Assembly: GCF_026130165.1 (NCBI RefSeq)
Contig: NZ_JAIHOM010000028.1
Location: 1-49,200 of the forward strand
Direction of reading: 5' to 3'
Length of the DNA: 49,200 bases
From: Spirulina subsalsa FACHB-351
Lineage (GTDB): Bacteria; Cyanobacteriota; Cyanobacteriia; Cyanobacteriales; Spirulinaceae
Below the pieces are notes generated by a model. That model had not been told where the DNA came from, made no database searches, and saw nothing but the letters and a program-made list of their open reading frames with translations. The position numbers and the translations under genes are program-made. Shown piece after piece: positions 18,830 to 27,229 of the stretch (position 1 is the first letter of the stretch; each line of letters opens with the position of its first letter).

Positions 18830-20395
18830 ATGACCCAAACAAGGCGGTTAATTGAACCCAGCCCCAAAGCGGATTTTTTGCCCCATCATCACAATATTTT
18901 GGTGGTGGATGATACTCCCGCAAATCTCAATTTGTTGACGCGGATTTTGGGCAATGAAGGCTATAAAGTGCGAGTCGCTCCCAATGGGAAAATGGCGATT
19001 CGTTCCGCCTTGAGTAATCCCCCGGATTTAATCTTGCTGGATATCAAAATTCCAGATTTAGATGGCTATAGTATTTGTCAAAGGTTAAAAGCCGAACCCC
19101 AGACTTGTGATGTGCCGATTTTGTTTATCAGTGCTTTAGATGCTGTGATTGACAAAATCATGGCGTTTAGTGTGGGGGGGGTGGACTATATTACCAAGCC
19201 TTTTGAGCCAATGGAAGTGTTAGCGCGCATTGAACATCAACTGCGTTTGCGCTATTTCCAACTGCAACTAGAACATCAAAATCAACAGTTACAGTTATTG
19301 TTTGATACCAGTCAGGCGATCGCACAAGCCCAAGATGTGTCCACGGCCTTTGAGGCCATTTTAACCCGCATCTGCGAAACCTTGGACTGGGATTATGGAG
19401 AAGCTTGGACTCTCAACTCAGATCAGTCCCATTGGATTTATAGTCAAGCCTATTATTGTCCTAATCCGGTGGCTGAAGATTGGCTAGTCTTACGGCAAAA
19501 TCTGGCTTTTGCCACAGGTCAAGGATTCATTGGCAAAGCGGCCGCCAGTCGGGAGATGATTTGGTTTAATGCCGTCTCCCATGAGTCTTGTCCTGATTAT
19601 CCCATCTGTTCCCAGTTACTCGAATTCGAGAATTTCCGCAATGGACTCGCCTTGCCCATTTGTTTGGGGGAAGATGTATTAGCGGTGTTGATGTTTTTTC
19701 ATCAGACCCCCCCGATCAATAGCCCCAATCCCAAAGGTGAGCAACAGATTCGTCAATTACTTAAGGTTGTTGCTACCCAGTTAGGGGAAATGTTGCAACG
19801 CAAAAAGGCTGAAACCGCTTTGCAAGAAGCAAATCGAGAGTTAGAACGCTTGGCGACCCATGATGGTTTAACGAAAATTGCCAATCGTCGCCATTTTGAC
19901 CAATATCTGCAAGATATTTGGCTAGAGACGCAGGAGAAGGGAGAATACTTGTCTTTGATTTTGTGGGATTTAGACCACTTTAAGCAGTATAACGATTGCT
20001 ATGGCCATCCAGCAGGCGATCGCTGTTTATACGAGGTGAGTCAGGCCGCGAGTCGAGTAGTCCACCGGAAAACAGACCTGCTAGCCCGTTACGGAGGGGA
20101 AGAGTTTGCGGTGATTTTACCCAATACCCCTATTCAGGGTGCGATCGCCGTAGCCCAAGGCATTCAACAAGCCATTTACCAACTGCAAATTCCCCATAAA
20201 ACCTCCTCCGTCCGTCCCTACATTACCCTGAGTTTAGGCATTGCTAGCTTAATCCCCCAAGCGGGGTACAGCCCTCAAGAGTTAATTCAACTGGCCGATT
20301 TAGCCCTCTATCAAGCCAAAAATTCCGGGCGAGATCGTTGGTGTTATGAAGCCCTCCCGACCCAGCTACGCCAGCGTGGGGGTGTCTCCTGCTAG
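18830..20395 (+). CDS. Response regulator with receiver, GAF and GGDEF domains (diguanylate cyclase)
   Basis: A 521-residue regulator predicted to make c-di-GMP. Receiver (about 20-140): acidic pair D27/D28, phospho-acceptor D71 in LILLDIKIPDLDG and the conserved Lys in YITKPFEP. GAF-like domain (about 150-320). GGDEF (about 345-510): DLDHFKQYNDCYGHPAGD and the active-site loop ARYGGEEFAVILPNT. A product-inhibition I-site RxxD is present as RKTD exactly five residues before GGEEF. The domain therefore looks active and feedback-controlled. It follows the large kinase gene in the same direction after a 988-bp gap, and the kinase has no working receiver of its own, so a functional pairing is plausible but inferred. 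Confidence 0.92.
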   Translation: MTQTRRLIEPSPKADFLPHHHNILVVDDTPANLNLLTRILGNEGYKVRVAPNGKMAIRSALSNPPDLILLDIKIPDLDGYSICQRLKAEPQTCDVPILFISALDAVIDKIMAFSVGGVDYITKPFEPMEVLARIEHQLRLRYFQLQLEHQNQQLQLLFDTSQAIAQAQDVSTAFEAILTRICETLDWDYGEAWTLNSDQSHWIYSQAYYCPNPVAEDWLVLRQNLAFATGQGFIGKAAASREMIWFNAVSHESCPDYPICSQLLEFENFRNGLALPICLGEDVLAVLMFFHQTPPINSPNPKGEQQIRQLLKVVATQLGEMLQRKKAETALQEANRELERLATHDGLTKIANRRHFDQYLQDIWLETQEKGEYLSLILWDLDHFKQYNDCYGHPAGDRCLYEVSQAASRVVHRKTDLLARYGGEEFAVILPNTPIQGAIAVAQGIQQAIYQLQIPHKTSSVRPYITLSLGIASLIPQAGYSPQELIQLADLALYQAKNSGRDRWCYEALPTQLRQRGGVSC

Positions 20396-20455
20396 TCTTA
20401 GAGTCCAGATAACAGACCAAGCTAAACCGACTTCTAAGCTATGCTCCCGTATGAC

Positions 20456-20486
20456 TTGTCACTCCTTGGGAGAATCATGTTATAAT
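20456..20486 (+). promoter_or_regulatory. Candidate promoter of the RRM gene, extended -10
   Basis: TTGTCA (20456-20461), a 19-bp spacer and TATAAT (20481-20486) preceded by TGT, an extended -10. It predicts a leader of about 160 nt before the ATG at 20655. Confidence 0.5.
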
Positions 20487-20538
20487 TAAGAGCGAGACTA
20501 GGTTATCGGCAGTTAAGTAATGCGATCGCAGGACAGGA

Positions 20539-20574
20539 GTTTTACATCGGTTTCGTGTTTTACATCGGTTTCGT
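20539..20574 (+). repeat. Tandem 18-bp duplication in the RRM gene leader
   Basis: GTTTTACATCGGTTTCGT occurs twice back to back (20539-20556 and 20557-20574), inside the predicted 5' untranslated region of the RRM gene. It is exact in both copies. Confidence 0.95.
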
Positions 20575-20654
20575 GAACGTTCTTGTAGACTTGCCTCCGA
20601 GTTCCCATCTCTACACACATTTAATTGGTTTTGATCTCAAGAGAGAGGTAAGGA

Positions 20655-20906
20655 ATGACAGTTTATATTGGTAATTTGTCCTTTGACGTAACAGAGGAAG
20701 ACCTCAACAGTGTTTTCGCTGAATATGGCTCCGTGAAGCGCGTGCAAATGCCCGTGGATCGTGAGTCAGGCCGCAAGCGTGGTTTTGCTTTTGTCGATAT
20801 GGACACAGAAAACGAAGAAACCTCAGCCATTGATAGTCTTGATGAGGCTGAATGGATGGGGCGCACTTTGCGGGTGAATAAAGCCAAACCTCGTCGCGGT
20901 CGCTAG
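20655..20906 (+). CDS. RRM-type RNA-binding protein (cyanobacterial Rbp)
   Basis: An 83-residue protein of one RRM fold. RNP2 is VYIGNLSF at residues 3-10, and RNP1 is KRGFAFVDM near residue 41-49, with the aromatic residues that stack on RNA. It ends in the short basic tail KAKPRRGR and lacks the glycine-rich C-terminus of cold-inducible RbpA forms, so it is closer to the tail-less Rbp type. Cyanobacterial Rbp proteins are often cold-induced or help place mRNAs at thylakoids. The long leader with a tandem duplication fits post-transcriptional control. A strong terminator follows at 21112. Confidence 0.93.
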   Translation: MTVYIGNLSFDVTEEDLNSVFAEYGSVKRVQMPVDRESGRKRGFAFVDMDTENEETSAIDSLDEAEWMGRTLRVNKAKPRRGR

Positions 20907-21361
20907 AATCCCTAGAATGATTTAAAGGGATCATGGAAGAACTTGAAAAGAGCATTGCAGTATCCAACTCTCAAACGTATCTTCAAGCATTAATACCTAG
21001 AAGCTTAAGCACTCAAGCCTGAAAGTCTATTTCTGAACGGCAATTGTTCAGTCAGGGCAATAACTATCAGTTTAGCTGGCTTTTTGGTAGTGCATAACGT
21101 TAACTTTACAGGGGCGTTGTCCAACGCCCTTGTTTTTTTTTATGTTCTAGTTGCCAGTCCCTTGAACAAGGTCGCGACAATTGCCGATCTGTTCTCTACT
21201 TTTCCAGATGATCCCCCAATACTCTCACCAAGATTTTCACAAACTTTCCATACTCTGTAAGGTAATCAATGTTACTGTGTATCAAAAGAGACTTGATATT
21301 TCATAAAAGTTAACGTTTTAATAGAACCACGACTGAAATGTTAAGTCTTTATTAAAAAAAT
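20907..21361. other. 455-bp gap after the RRM gene
   Basis: It holds a roughly 200-nt 3' region for the RRM transcript ending at the terminator 21112-21141, then about 220 bases of AT-rich DNA before the GGDEF-EAL gene. A weak promoter-like pair (TTGATA and TTTAAT, 18 bp apart) lies just before 21330. No small gene or known RNA was recognised. Confidence 0.5.
21112..21141 (+). terminator. Intrinsic terminator of the RRM gene
   Basis: GGGCGTT (21112-21118), loop GTCC, AACGCCC (21123-21129), followed by TTG and a run of ten T. Confidence 0.92.
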
Positions 21362-23251
21362 ATGGTTAGTTCCCTTATTCGTGCATTTCCTTCTCAGGTG
21401 ACTTCCTCAATCTCCAATTCCCAGCGCGATATTTTAATTGTTGATGACACGCCAGAAAACCTCCGTCTGCTCTCTCAGATGCTCATGCAGCATGGGTATA
21501 ACGTGCGCAAGGCGAGAAATGGGAAGATGGCACTCATGGCCGTTGAGACAATGCTTCCTGACATCATCCTCTTAGACATCATGATGCCCAATATGGACGG
21601 TTATGAAGTCTGTCAACAGTTAAAAGCCAATCCGAACACGGCTCAAATTCCTGTAGTGTTCCTCAGTGCCTTAGATGAGGTGATGGATAAAGTCAACGCT
21701 TTTAAAGTAGGTGGTGCTGATTATATCACTAAACCATTTCAAATCGAAGAAGTATTAACCCGAGTTGAGCATCAACTGTCCTTGAAACAAGCTCAAGAGG
21801 AAATTCGGCAACTTAACAGCCAGTTAGAAGAACGAGTGCAGGAACGCACCCAACAACTACAGACAGTTGTCCATGAACTAGAACTGGAAATTCAGCAACG
21901 GAAACAGGCTGAACACCAGTTACTAGAGATGGCACTCCATGACGCACTCACAGGCTTACCAAATCGGGTGTTATTAGCCCAGCGTTTGCAAAATACGATT
22001 ACTCGGGCATCGTTAGATCCAGACTATCATTTTGCGGTGTTGTTTTTAGATTGCGATCGCTTCAAAGTAATCAACGACTCCCTCGGCCATCGTGTGGGGG
22101 ATCAATTATTAGTCGCCTTAGCCAGTCGAATTCAAACCCAGTTACAACCACAAGACACCCTAGCTCGTTTAGGAGGGGATGAATTTGCCATTATCTTAGG
22201 CAACAGTCCCGACCTCAAGCACGCCACCCAAGTCGCCCAAAACATCCTAGAATCCCTTGACCATCCCTTTCAACTCCAAGAATGCGAAGTGTTCACCAAC
22301 GTCAGTATTGGCATCGTGTTTGGGGATTCTTACCGCACCCTCCACGAACGCAACGCCGACCAACCGGAACACCTACTGCGGGACGCAGATAACGCCATGT
22401 ATCGGGCCAAGGAAGGGGGACGGGGAACCTATCACGTCTTTGACCCCACCATGCACCAGATGGCCCTAGAACGCCTCAACCTAGAAACCGAACTCCGTTA
22501 TGCCCTAAACCGCCATGAATTCCTCCTGCACTATCAACCTATTGTTCACCTGAAAACCGGGAAAATTCAGGGCTTCGAGGCCTTGATTCGTTGGAATAGC
22601 CCCACCCGGGGCTTAGTTTCCCCTTCCCAATTTATTCCCGTCACCGAAGAAACGGGGTTAATTGTCCCCTTGGGGCAATGGGTGTTAAAAGAAGCTTGTT
22701 CTCAACTACGAGAATGGCAAAAACTGGGGTTAGTGGATGACAGTATGAGTGTTAGTGTGAACTTGACCGCCCATCAATTCACACAAGTAGACTTTTGTCA
22801 ACAACTGGATCAAATTTTAGCGGAAACGAGACTTTCTCCCCATCACCTCAAACTAGAGATCACCGAAAGCACGATCATGGATAATCAGCGTTCGGCGCAA
22901 AGCATCTTACAGCAACTCAAATCCCGGCATATTTCCTTAAGTATTGATGATTTCGGCACAGGATACTCCTCCCTGAGTTATCTTCACGCCTTCCCGGTGG
23001 ACATTCTCAAAGTAGATCGCTCCTTTGTCCAGTCCCTTGATGGTAGCCGGGAGAATCTAGGTCTAATTCCCGCCATTTTCAGTATTACCCAAGCTATGGG
23101 AATGTCGGCGATCGCCGAAGGCATCGAAACCGCCATTCAACTGGCTCAACTGCGCCATTTAAACTATGAATTTGGACAAGGCTATTTTTTCTCCAAACCC
23201 TTACCCAGTGAGGCTGTCGTAGAACTTTTAAAAACAGATCCCCAATGGTAG
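21362..23251 (+). CDS. Response regulator with receiver, GGDEF and EAL domains
   Basis: A 629-residue c-di-GMP enzyme. Receiver (about 22-140): D28/D29, phospho-Asp D72 in IILLDIMMPNMDG, and Lys in YITKPFQIEE. A coiled-coil linker (about 145-190) follows. The GGDEF domain has LARLGGDEFAIILG and the metal-binding FLDCDRFKVINDSLGH, but the I-site position reads QPQD, so the Arg is missing and product inhibition is unlikely. The EAL domain is complete by eye: GFEALIRW, NLTAHQF, EITESTIMDN, SIDDFGTGYSSLSYL, DILKVDRSFV and the late AEGIET. Both activities are possible; which dominates cannot be read from sequence. The gene has its own AT-rich upstream region after the RRM terminator. Confidence 0.93.
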   Translation: MVSSLIRAFPSQVTSSISNSQRDILIVDDTPENLRLLSQMLMQHGYNVRKARNGKMALMAVETMLPDIILLDIMMPNMDGYEVCQQLKANPNTAQIPVVFLSALDEVMDKVNAFKVGGADYITKPFQIEEVLTRVEHQLSLKQAQEEIRQLNSQLEERVQERTQQLQTVVHELELEIQQRKQAEHQLLEMALHDALTGLPNRVLLAQRLQNTITRASLDPDYHFAVLFLDCDRFKVINDSLGHRVGDQLLVALASRIQTQLQPQDTLARLGGDEFAIILGNSPDLKHATQVAQNILESLDHPFQLQECEVFTNVSIGIVFGDSYRTLHERNADQPEHLLRDADNAMYRAKEGGRGTYHVFDPTMHQMALERLNLETELRYALNRHEFLLHYQPIVHLKTGKIQGFEALIRWNSPTRGLVSPSQFIPVTEETGLIVPLGQWVLKEACSQLREWQKLGLVDDSMSVSVNLTAHQFTQVDFCQQLDQILAETRLSPHHLKLEITESTIMDNQRSAQSILQQLKSRHISLSIDDFGTGYSSLSYLHAFPVDILKVDRSFVQSLDGSRENLGLIPAIFSITQAMGMSAIAEGIETAIQLAQLRHLNYEFGQGYFFSKPLPSEAVVELLKTDPQW

Positions 23252-23379
23252 AGTCTGAATTTGTCCTGATGGCGAGACTTTCTTTTAGAATAGGGGAGCG
23301 GTTCTCAGGGAGGACAGAATCACCGTCCCTAATCCTGCTAGAATGCAAATTGACCAAGCACCTGACCCCTTAAAACACG

Positions 23380-24093
23380 ATGGTTGATCAAAACGGAGAC
23401 ATCGAAAGACTACTAGAAACGAAAAAATGCCAAGGCGGGGATCTCAGTCACGCAAATTTAAGCAACTTGGATCTCAGTGGGGCGGATCTCAGTGGGGCGA
23501 CGCTGTTCTGCACCAACCTGAGTGGGGCTAACCTGAGTGGGGCCAACTTGAGTGGGGCGGATCTCAGTTATGCCAACTGTGTCAATACAGACCTCACCCG
23601 GGCCAACATCAGAGGGGCTGATGCGAAAGGAATTAACTTGTTTGATGCTAACCTCAACGGCACTAATTTAAGCGGGACAGATTTAACGTTTGCTAATCTC
23701 GTTAATGCCAGTTTAAGTGAAGCTAACTTACGCGCCGTTAAGCTAGTGGGAGCGAACTTAATTGGGGCAAAACTGAACAGTGCTAACCTCAGCAGTGCCG
23801 ACCTCGGAGGAGCAAATCTCAGCACCGCAAATCTGGTGGCGGCTAAACTGTTGAGTACAGATTTAAGTGAGGCCAAATTAGTCCGATCTGATTTAAGTGA
23901 TGCGGATTTGGTGGGGGCTAACTTAACCGATGCGAACCTCTCCAACGCGAATCTCCTCAATACCAATATGGCGAGCGCTTTATTGATTGGGTCTTACTTG
24001 GTGGGGGCGAATTTAATTGGCACTCATTTAGAAAATGCCAAGTTAGATGGAGCGATTGGGATTACAACGGAAGGACAATTAGTGGTTCGTTAG
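23380..24093 (+). CDS. Pentapeptide repeat protein
   Basis: After about 20 residues, almost the whole 237-residue protein is A(D/N)LxX pentapeptides (for example GADLSGATL, GANLSGANL, NANLLNTNM). These fold as a right-handed quadrilateral beta helix. Such proteins are very abundant in cyanobacteria, in most cases with unknown function. There is no signal peptide, so it is probably cytoplasmic. It ends with GAIGITTEGQLVVR outside the repeats. It is a separate unit from the GGDEF-EAL gene (128-bp gap) and is closed by a strong terminator at 24153. Confidence 0.92.
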   Translation: MVDQNGDIERLLETKKCQGGDLSHANLSNLDLSGADLSGATLFCTNLSGANLSGANLSGADLSYANCVNTDLTRANIRGADAKGINLFDANLNGTNLSGTDLTFANLVNASLSEANLRAVKLVGANLIGAKLNSANLSSADLGGANLSTANLVAAKLLSTDLSEAKLVRSDLSDADLVGANLTDANLSNANLLNTNMASALLIGSYLVGANLIGTHLENAKLDGAIGITTEGQLVVR

Positions 24094-24152
24094 ATCAAGC
24101 CTGAAATTGCTTTTGTTGGGGTGAACTTCTGTTCCCCCGATTATGATTGGGT

Positions 24153-24184
24153 CGGGGTAATTCATAAATTACCCCGGTTTTTTT
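24153..24184 (+). terminator. Intrinsic terminator of the pentapeptide-repeat gene
   Basis: A perfect 10-bp stem, CGGGGTAATT (24153-24162) with AATTACCCCG (24167-24176), loop CATA, then G and seven T. Confidence 0.95.
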
Positions 24185-24235
24185 GGGGGGTAATTCTTCA
24201 ATTCAAGGGGATTGACAGACCCCGAATTGTCCTGA

Positions 24236-25024
24236 TCACCACTCAACAATCACGGGAGTATGATCACTGGGTTTTTCTAACTTGCGGGGTTCAATATCAA
24301 TGGTACAAGCTACAGCTTTTTCGTACAGTTTCGGCGTTAAATAATGGTGATCAATCCGCCATCCCCGATTTCGACTAAATCCCCCCTGACGATAATCCCA
24401 CCAGCTAAAGTATCCGGTTTCTGAATTAAACTTGCGGAAGGCATCTTTTAAGCCTAAGGCGAGAACATTTTCTAGGGCTTCTCGTTCCATAGGGGAGGAC
24501 ATAATATGTTTTTCTTTGCCTTTGGGGTTGTAAATATCCCGATCGTCTAAGGCAATATTAAAGTCACCACAGACACAAAGTTCTGTGTTTTTCTCCTTGA
24601 CAAAATGGGCTAAATAGTCTCTTAAAGTGGCAAGCCAACGCAATTTATATTCATATTTATCACTATCTAAAGCCGCACCATTGGGAACGTAGAGATTAAC
24701 AATTCTTACCGCTCCGAGTTGACCGCTAATCACTCGTTTTTGTTCGTCTAATTCTGTGGCAAGCTGACGGTTGAGAATGCTAGAAAATCCTATTTTGATA
24801 TCGGTTAAAGGGGTTCGACTGGCAATGGCAACACCGTTATAGGATTTTTGTCCAGAAATGGCAAGGGAGTAGCCTATTTCCTCAAAGGGTTCTCGGGGAA
24901 AGTCGGAGTCAATGACTTTGGTTTCTTGTAAACATAAAACGTCAACGGGATTCTGTTTTAACCAATCGATAACAATACTGAGACGACTCCGAATTGAGTT
25001 AACATTCCAGGTGGCTATTTTCAT
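24236..25024 (-). CDS. xth: Exodeoxyribonuclease III (AP endonuclease family)
   Basis: A 262-residue enzyme that cuts DNA at abasic sites and trims 3' ends in base excision repair. Signature elements run through the protein: MKIATWNVNSIRSRL, VLCLQETKV with the metal-binding Glu, NLYVPNGA, CGDFNIALDDRDIYNP with the catalytic Asp/Asn, and the C-terminal WRIDHHYLTP and PSDHTPVIVEW with the catalytic Asp-His. It starts three bases after the stop of the TPR-like gene, so the two are probably one transcript. It converges on the pentapeptide-repeat gene. Confidence 0.95.
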   Translation of the reverse strand: MKIATWNVNSIRSRLSIVIDWLKQNPVDVLCLQETKVIDSDFPREPFEEIGYSLAISGQKSYNGVAIASRTPLTDIKIGFSSILNRQLATELDEQKRVISGQLGAVRIVNLYVPNGAALDSDKYEYKLRWLATLRDYLAHFVKEKNTELCVCGDFNIALDDRDIYNPKGKEKHIMSSPMEREALENVLALGLKDAFRKFNSETGYFSWWDYRQGGFSRNRGWRIDHHYLTPKLYEKAVACTIDIEPRKLEKPSDHTPVIVEW

Positions 25025-25027
25025 TTT

Positions 25028-25552
25028 TTAAACTTGTCCGGTGATGGCAAAACCGAGGAGAATTAAGAGAATGAGGATTAAGGCTAAAGCGACGAAGTTG
25101 TTGTCTTGGCGGTTAATTAAACTGGGATCAATGGGTTCTGGTTCAACTTTTTTGACTTTTCTCCGGGGTTTTTCTTGCAGGGGAACATAGCGATTATCGG
25201 GTTTACTGTCTTCGATGTTGCGGAGATCGGGAATTTGGGTCATCCATTCTGGAGGACGCTTTAAGGCGGGTGCTTTGATGATGTAGAGGAGGCGTTTGGC
25301 TTGTTTGCTGGTTTCTGGGAAGGGGTGACGGAGGAGTTTTTCACAAAGTGCGATCGCCTTTTCCTCTTCATTGGCCGCTTGATAGGCTGTGACGAGCCAA
25401 ATCTGCGCCTCTCCCCCTACCCGAGAAGTCCCTCTCACTAAGCGACAGGCCGCCTCTAAGGCTTCGATACTAGCACGGTAAAGACCGCGTTCAAAGGCAA
25501 CTTTTCCCGCTTGATATTGTTTTTGAAAGGCTTCTTGTTCTTCTAGATTCAC
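25028..25552 (-). CDS. TPR-like protein with a C-terminal membrane anchor
   Basis: I do not recognise a named function. Residues about 10-95 form helical, TPR-like pairs (FQKQYQAGKVAFERGLYRAS and then IEALEAACRLV; AQIWLVTAYQAANEEEKAIA). A basic, proline-containing linker follows (EKPRRKVKKVEPEPIDPS), then one strongly hydrophobic C-terminal helix (FVALALILILLILLGFAITG), suggesting a tail-anchored protein facing the cytoplasm. The GTG at 25552 is my choice. The frame stays open upstream to a TTG at 25609, but those residues (GGAPAQPNKQ) are encoded by the interspersed palindromic repeat. Co-transcribed with xth. Confidence 0.7.
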   Translation of the reverse strand: MNLEEQEAFQKQYQAGKVAFERGLYRASIEALEAACRLVRGTSRVGGEAQIWLVTAYQAANEEEKAIALCEKLLRHPFPETSKQAKRLLYIIKAPALKRPPEWMTQIPDLRNIEDSKPDNRYVPLQEKPRRKVKKVEPEPIDPSLINRQDNNFVALALILILLILLGFAITGQV

Positions 25553-25580
25553 GTTTTCAGAGGTAATACTGGATACTTGT

Positions 25581-25776
25581 TTGTTGGGTTGCGCTGGCGC
25601 TCCACCCAACCTACAGATATTGTCTTGTTGGGTTGCGCTGGCGCTCCACCCAACCTACAGATATTGTCTTGTTGGGTTGCGCTGGCGCTTCACCCAACCT
25701 ACAGAGCGCGAAACAATTAACAATTATTGATTATTAATTGTCTTGTTGGGTTGCGCTGGCGCTCCACCCAACCTAC
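25581..25776. repeat. Four copies of a 34-bp palindromic interspersed repeat
   Basis: Copies lie at 25581-25614, 25625-25658, 25669-25702 and 25743-25776. Each starts TTGTTGGGTTGCGCTGGCGC and continues to CACCCAACCTAC; the arms GTTGGGT and ACCCAAC are inverted. The first three are spaced exactly 44 bp apart with the same 10-base spacer (AGATATTGTC), i.e. tandem duplication; the fourth is 74 bp further on. The family is widespread in cyanobacterial intergenic regions. Confidence 0.93.
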
Positions 25777-25798
25777 AAATTGCCGTTTGCTTCTGATA

Positions 25799-27202
25799 TT
25801 AATTCCCGGTTTCGGGTAACAAACTCATGGTTTCTAAGTCCAAGACTTGGGCTAACTCGGCTTCTCCCATTAATCCCCGTTCTAACACAATTTGCCGTAG
25901 GGATTTCCCGGTTTCGAGGGATTCTTTCGCCACGGCGGCGGCGTTCAAGTAGCCAATATGGGGATTTAAGGCCGTGACGAGGGCTAAACTCCCTTCGGCA
26001 TAGGCTAAACAGCGCTCCTCTTTGGCTTCAATGCCTTGTAAACATTTCTCGCTTAAAGCGTTGATGGCGTTGCCTAAAATCTCGATACTTTGAATCAAGT
26101 CGTAGGCGATTAAGGGCATCATGACGTTTAATTCCAATTGTCCGGCTTGAGCAGCTAAGGTGATGGCGGTATCGTAGCCGATCACTTGGAAACAGACCAT
26201 TGAGATCATTTCGGCCATTACCGGATTATATTTCCCGGGCATGATGGAGGAGCCGGGTTGTACGGGGGGGAGTTGAATCTCTTTGAAGCCTGTTTTGGGG
26301 CCCGAGTCCATTAAACGCAAATCATGGGAGATTTTGATCATATCTTGGGCGAGATTGCGTAGGGTGCCAGAAACGGCGACAAAGGGGGCCATACTCTGCA
26401 TGGCCGCCATGAGGTGGGGGGCGCTGTGTAGGGGTTGATCAATGAGTTCTGAGAGTAATTCGGCGACGCGGAAACGATAGTCGGGATGGGTGTTTAATCC
26501 TGTTCCGGCGGCGCTTCCCCCTAACCCTAACACGGACAAATCCTCGGCGGCGAGTTTAACCCGTCGGGCGTGATCGGCTAAAATTCTGGCCCAAGCGCGG
26601 AAACTTTCCCCGAGTCGCACGGGTACGGCATCCTGTAGGTGGGTGCGGCCGGATTTGACGACATCTTGGAAGGCGATCGCTTTTTCATTGAGGGCGGCGA
26701 TCGCCTGATCTAAGGCCGGATAGAGGGTATGGGCGAGGGCGAGTAAGCCCCCAATCCGAATGGCTGTGGGGATCACATCGTTGGTAGACTGGCCATAGTT
26801 AACATGATCATTGGGGCTAACACGCTGATAATTGCCTTTACTGTCGCCCAATATTTCTAAGGCTCGGTTGGCCAACACTTCGTTAATGTTCATATGGTGG
26901 GAGGTACCGGCTCCGGCTTGGTAAACATCCACCACAAATTGATCCCGTAAGTTCCCCTGTAATATCTCATCGGTGGCTTGGACAATGGCCTGACTAATCT
27001 CTGGGGGGATGCAGCCTAATTCCCCGTTGGCGATGGCGGTGGCCTTTTTAATCAGTAAACAAGCGTCTACATAGGTGGGGAGGGGTTTTAGTCCACTAAT
27101 GGGGAAATTTTCCACCGCCCGTAAGGTTTGAATGCCATAGTAGACGGTACTGGGAATTTGACGTTCTCCCATTGAGTCGCGTTCAATGCGGTAGTCACTC
27201 AT
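25799..27202 (-). CDS. aspA: Aspartate ammonia-lyase
   Basis: A 467-residue fumarase/aspartase superfamily enzyme, converting aspartate to fumarate and ammonia. Signature parts: substrate-site QAGAGTSHHMNINEVLANRA, the GRTHLQDAVP motif with the active-site His, GLGGSAAGTGLNTHP, and the flexible SS loop GSSIMPGKYNPVMAEM that carries the catalytic Ser. The NPV (not NPT) after the loop favours aspartase over fumarase C, although the Tyr in GKYNP is unusual (commonly Val). The ATG at 27202 has AGGAG six bases upstream and is preferred to the adjacent GTG. It is 28 bp downstream of the hpsP-like gene, so read-through from that cluster is likely. Confidence 0.88.
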   Translation of the reverse strand: MSDYRIERDSMGERQIPSTVYYGIQTLRAVENFPISGLKPLPTYVDACLLIKKATAIANGELGCIPPEISQAIVQATDEILQGNLRDQFVVDVYQAGAGTSHHMNINEVLANRALEILGDSKGNYQRVSPNDHVNYGQSTNDVIPTAIRIGGLLALAHTLYPALDQAIAALNEKAIAFQDVVKSGRTHLQDAVPVRLGESFRAWARILADHARRVKLAAEDLSVLGLGGSAAGTGLNTHPDYRFRVAELLSELIDQPLHSAPHLMAAMQSMAPFVAVSGTLRNLAQDMIKISHDLRLMDSGPKTGFKEIQLPPVQPGSSIMPGKYNPVMAEMISMVCFQVIGYDTAITLAAQAGQLELNVMMPLIAYDLIQSIEILGNAINALSEKCLQGIEAKEERCLAYAEGSLALVTALNPHIGYLNAAAVAKESLETGKSLRQIVLERGLMGEAELAQVLDLETMSLLPETGN

Positions 27203-27229
27203 CACACACTCCTGTTGTGTTTTCCTGTA

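Noticed and set aside
24121-24378. Plus-strand frame beyond the pentapeptide-repeat gene
   Set aside because: It spans a strong terminator and lies antisense to the end of xth.
25581-25776. CRISPR-like spacing of four 34-bp repeats
   Set aside because: The spacers are 10 bases and identical in the first three units, the repeats are dispersed palindromes, and no cas gene is present.
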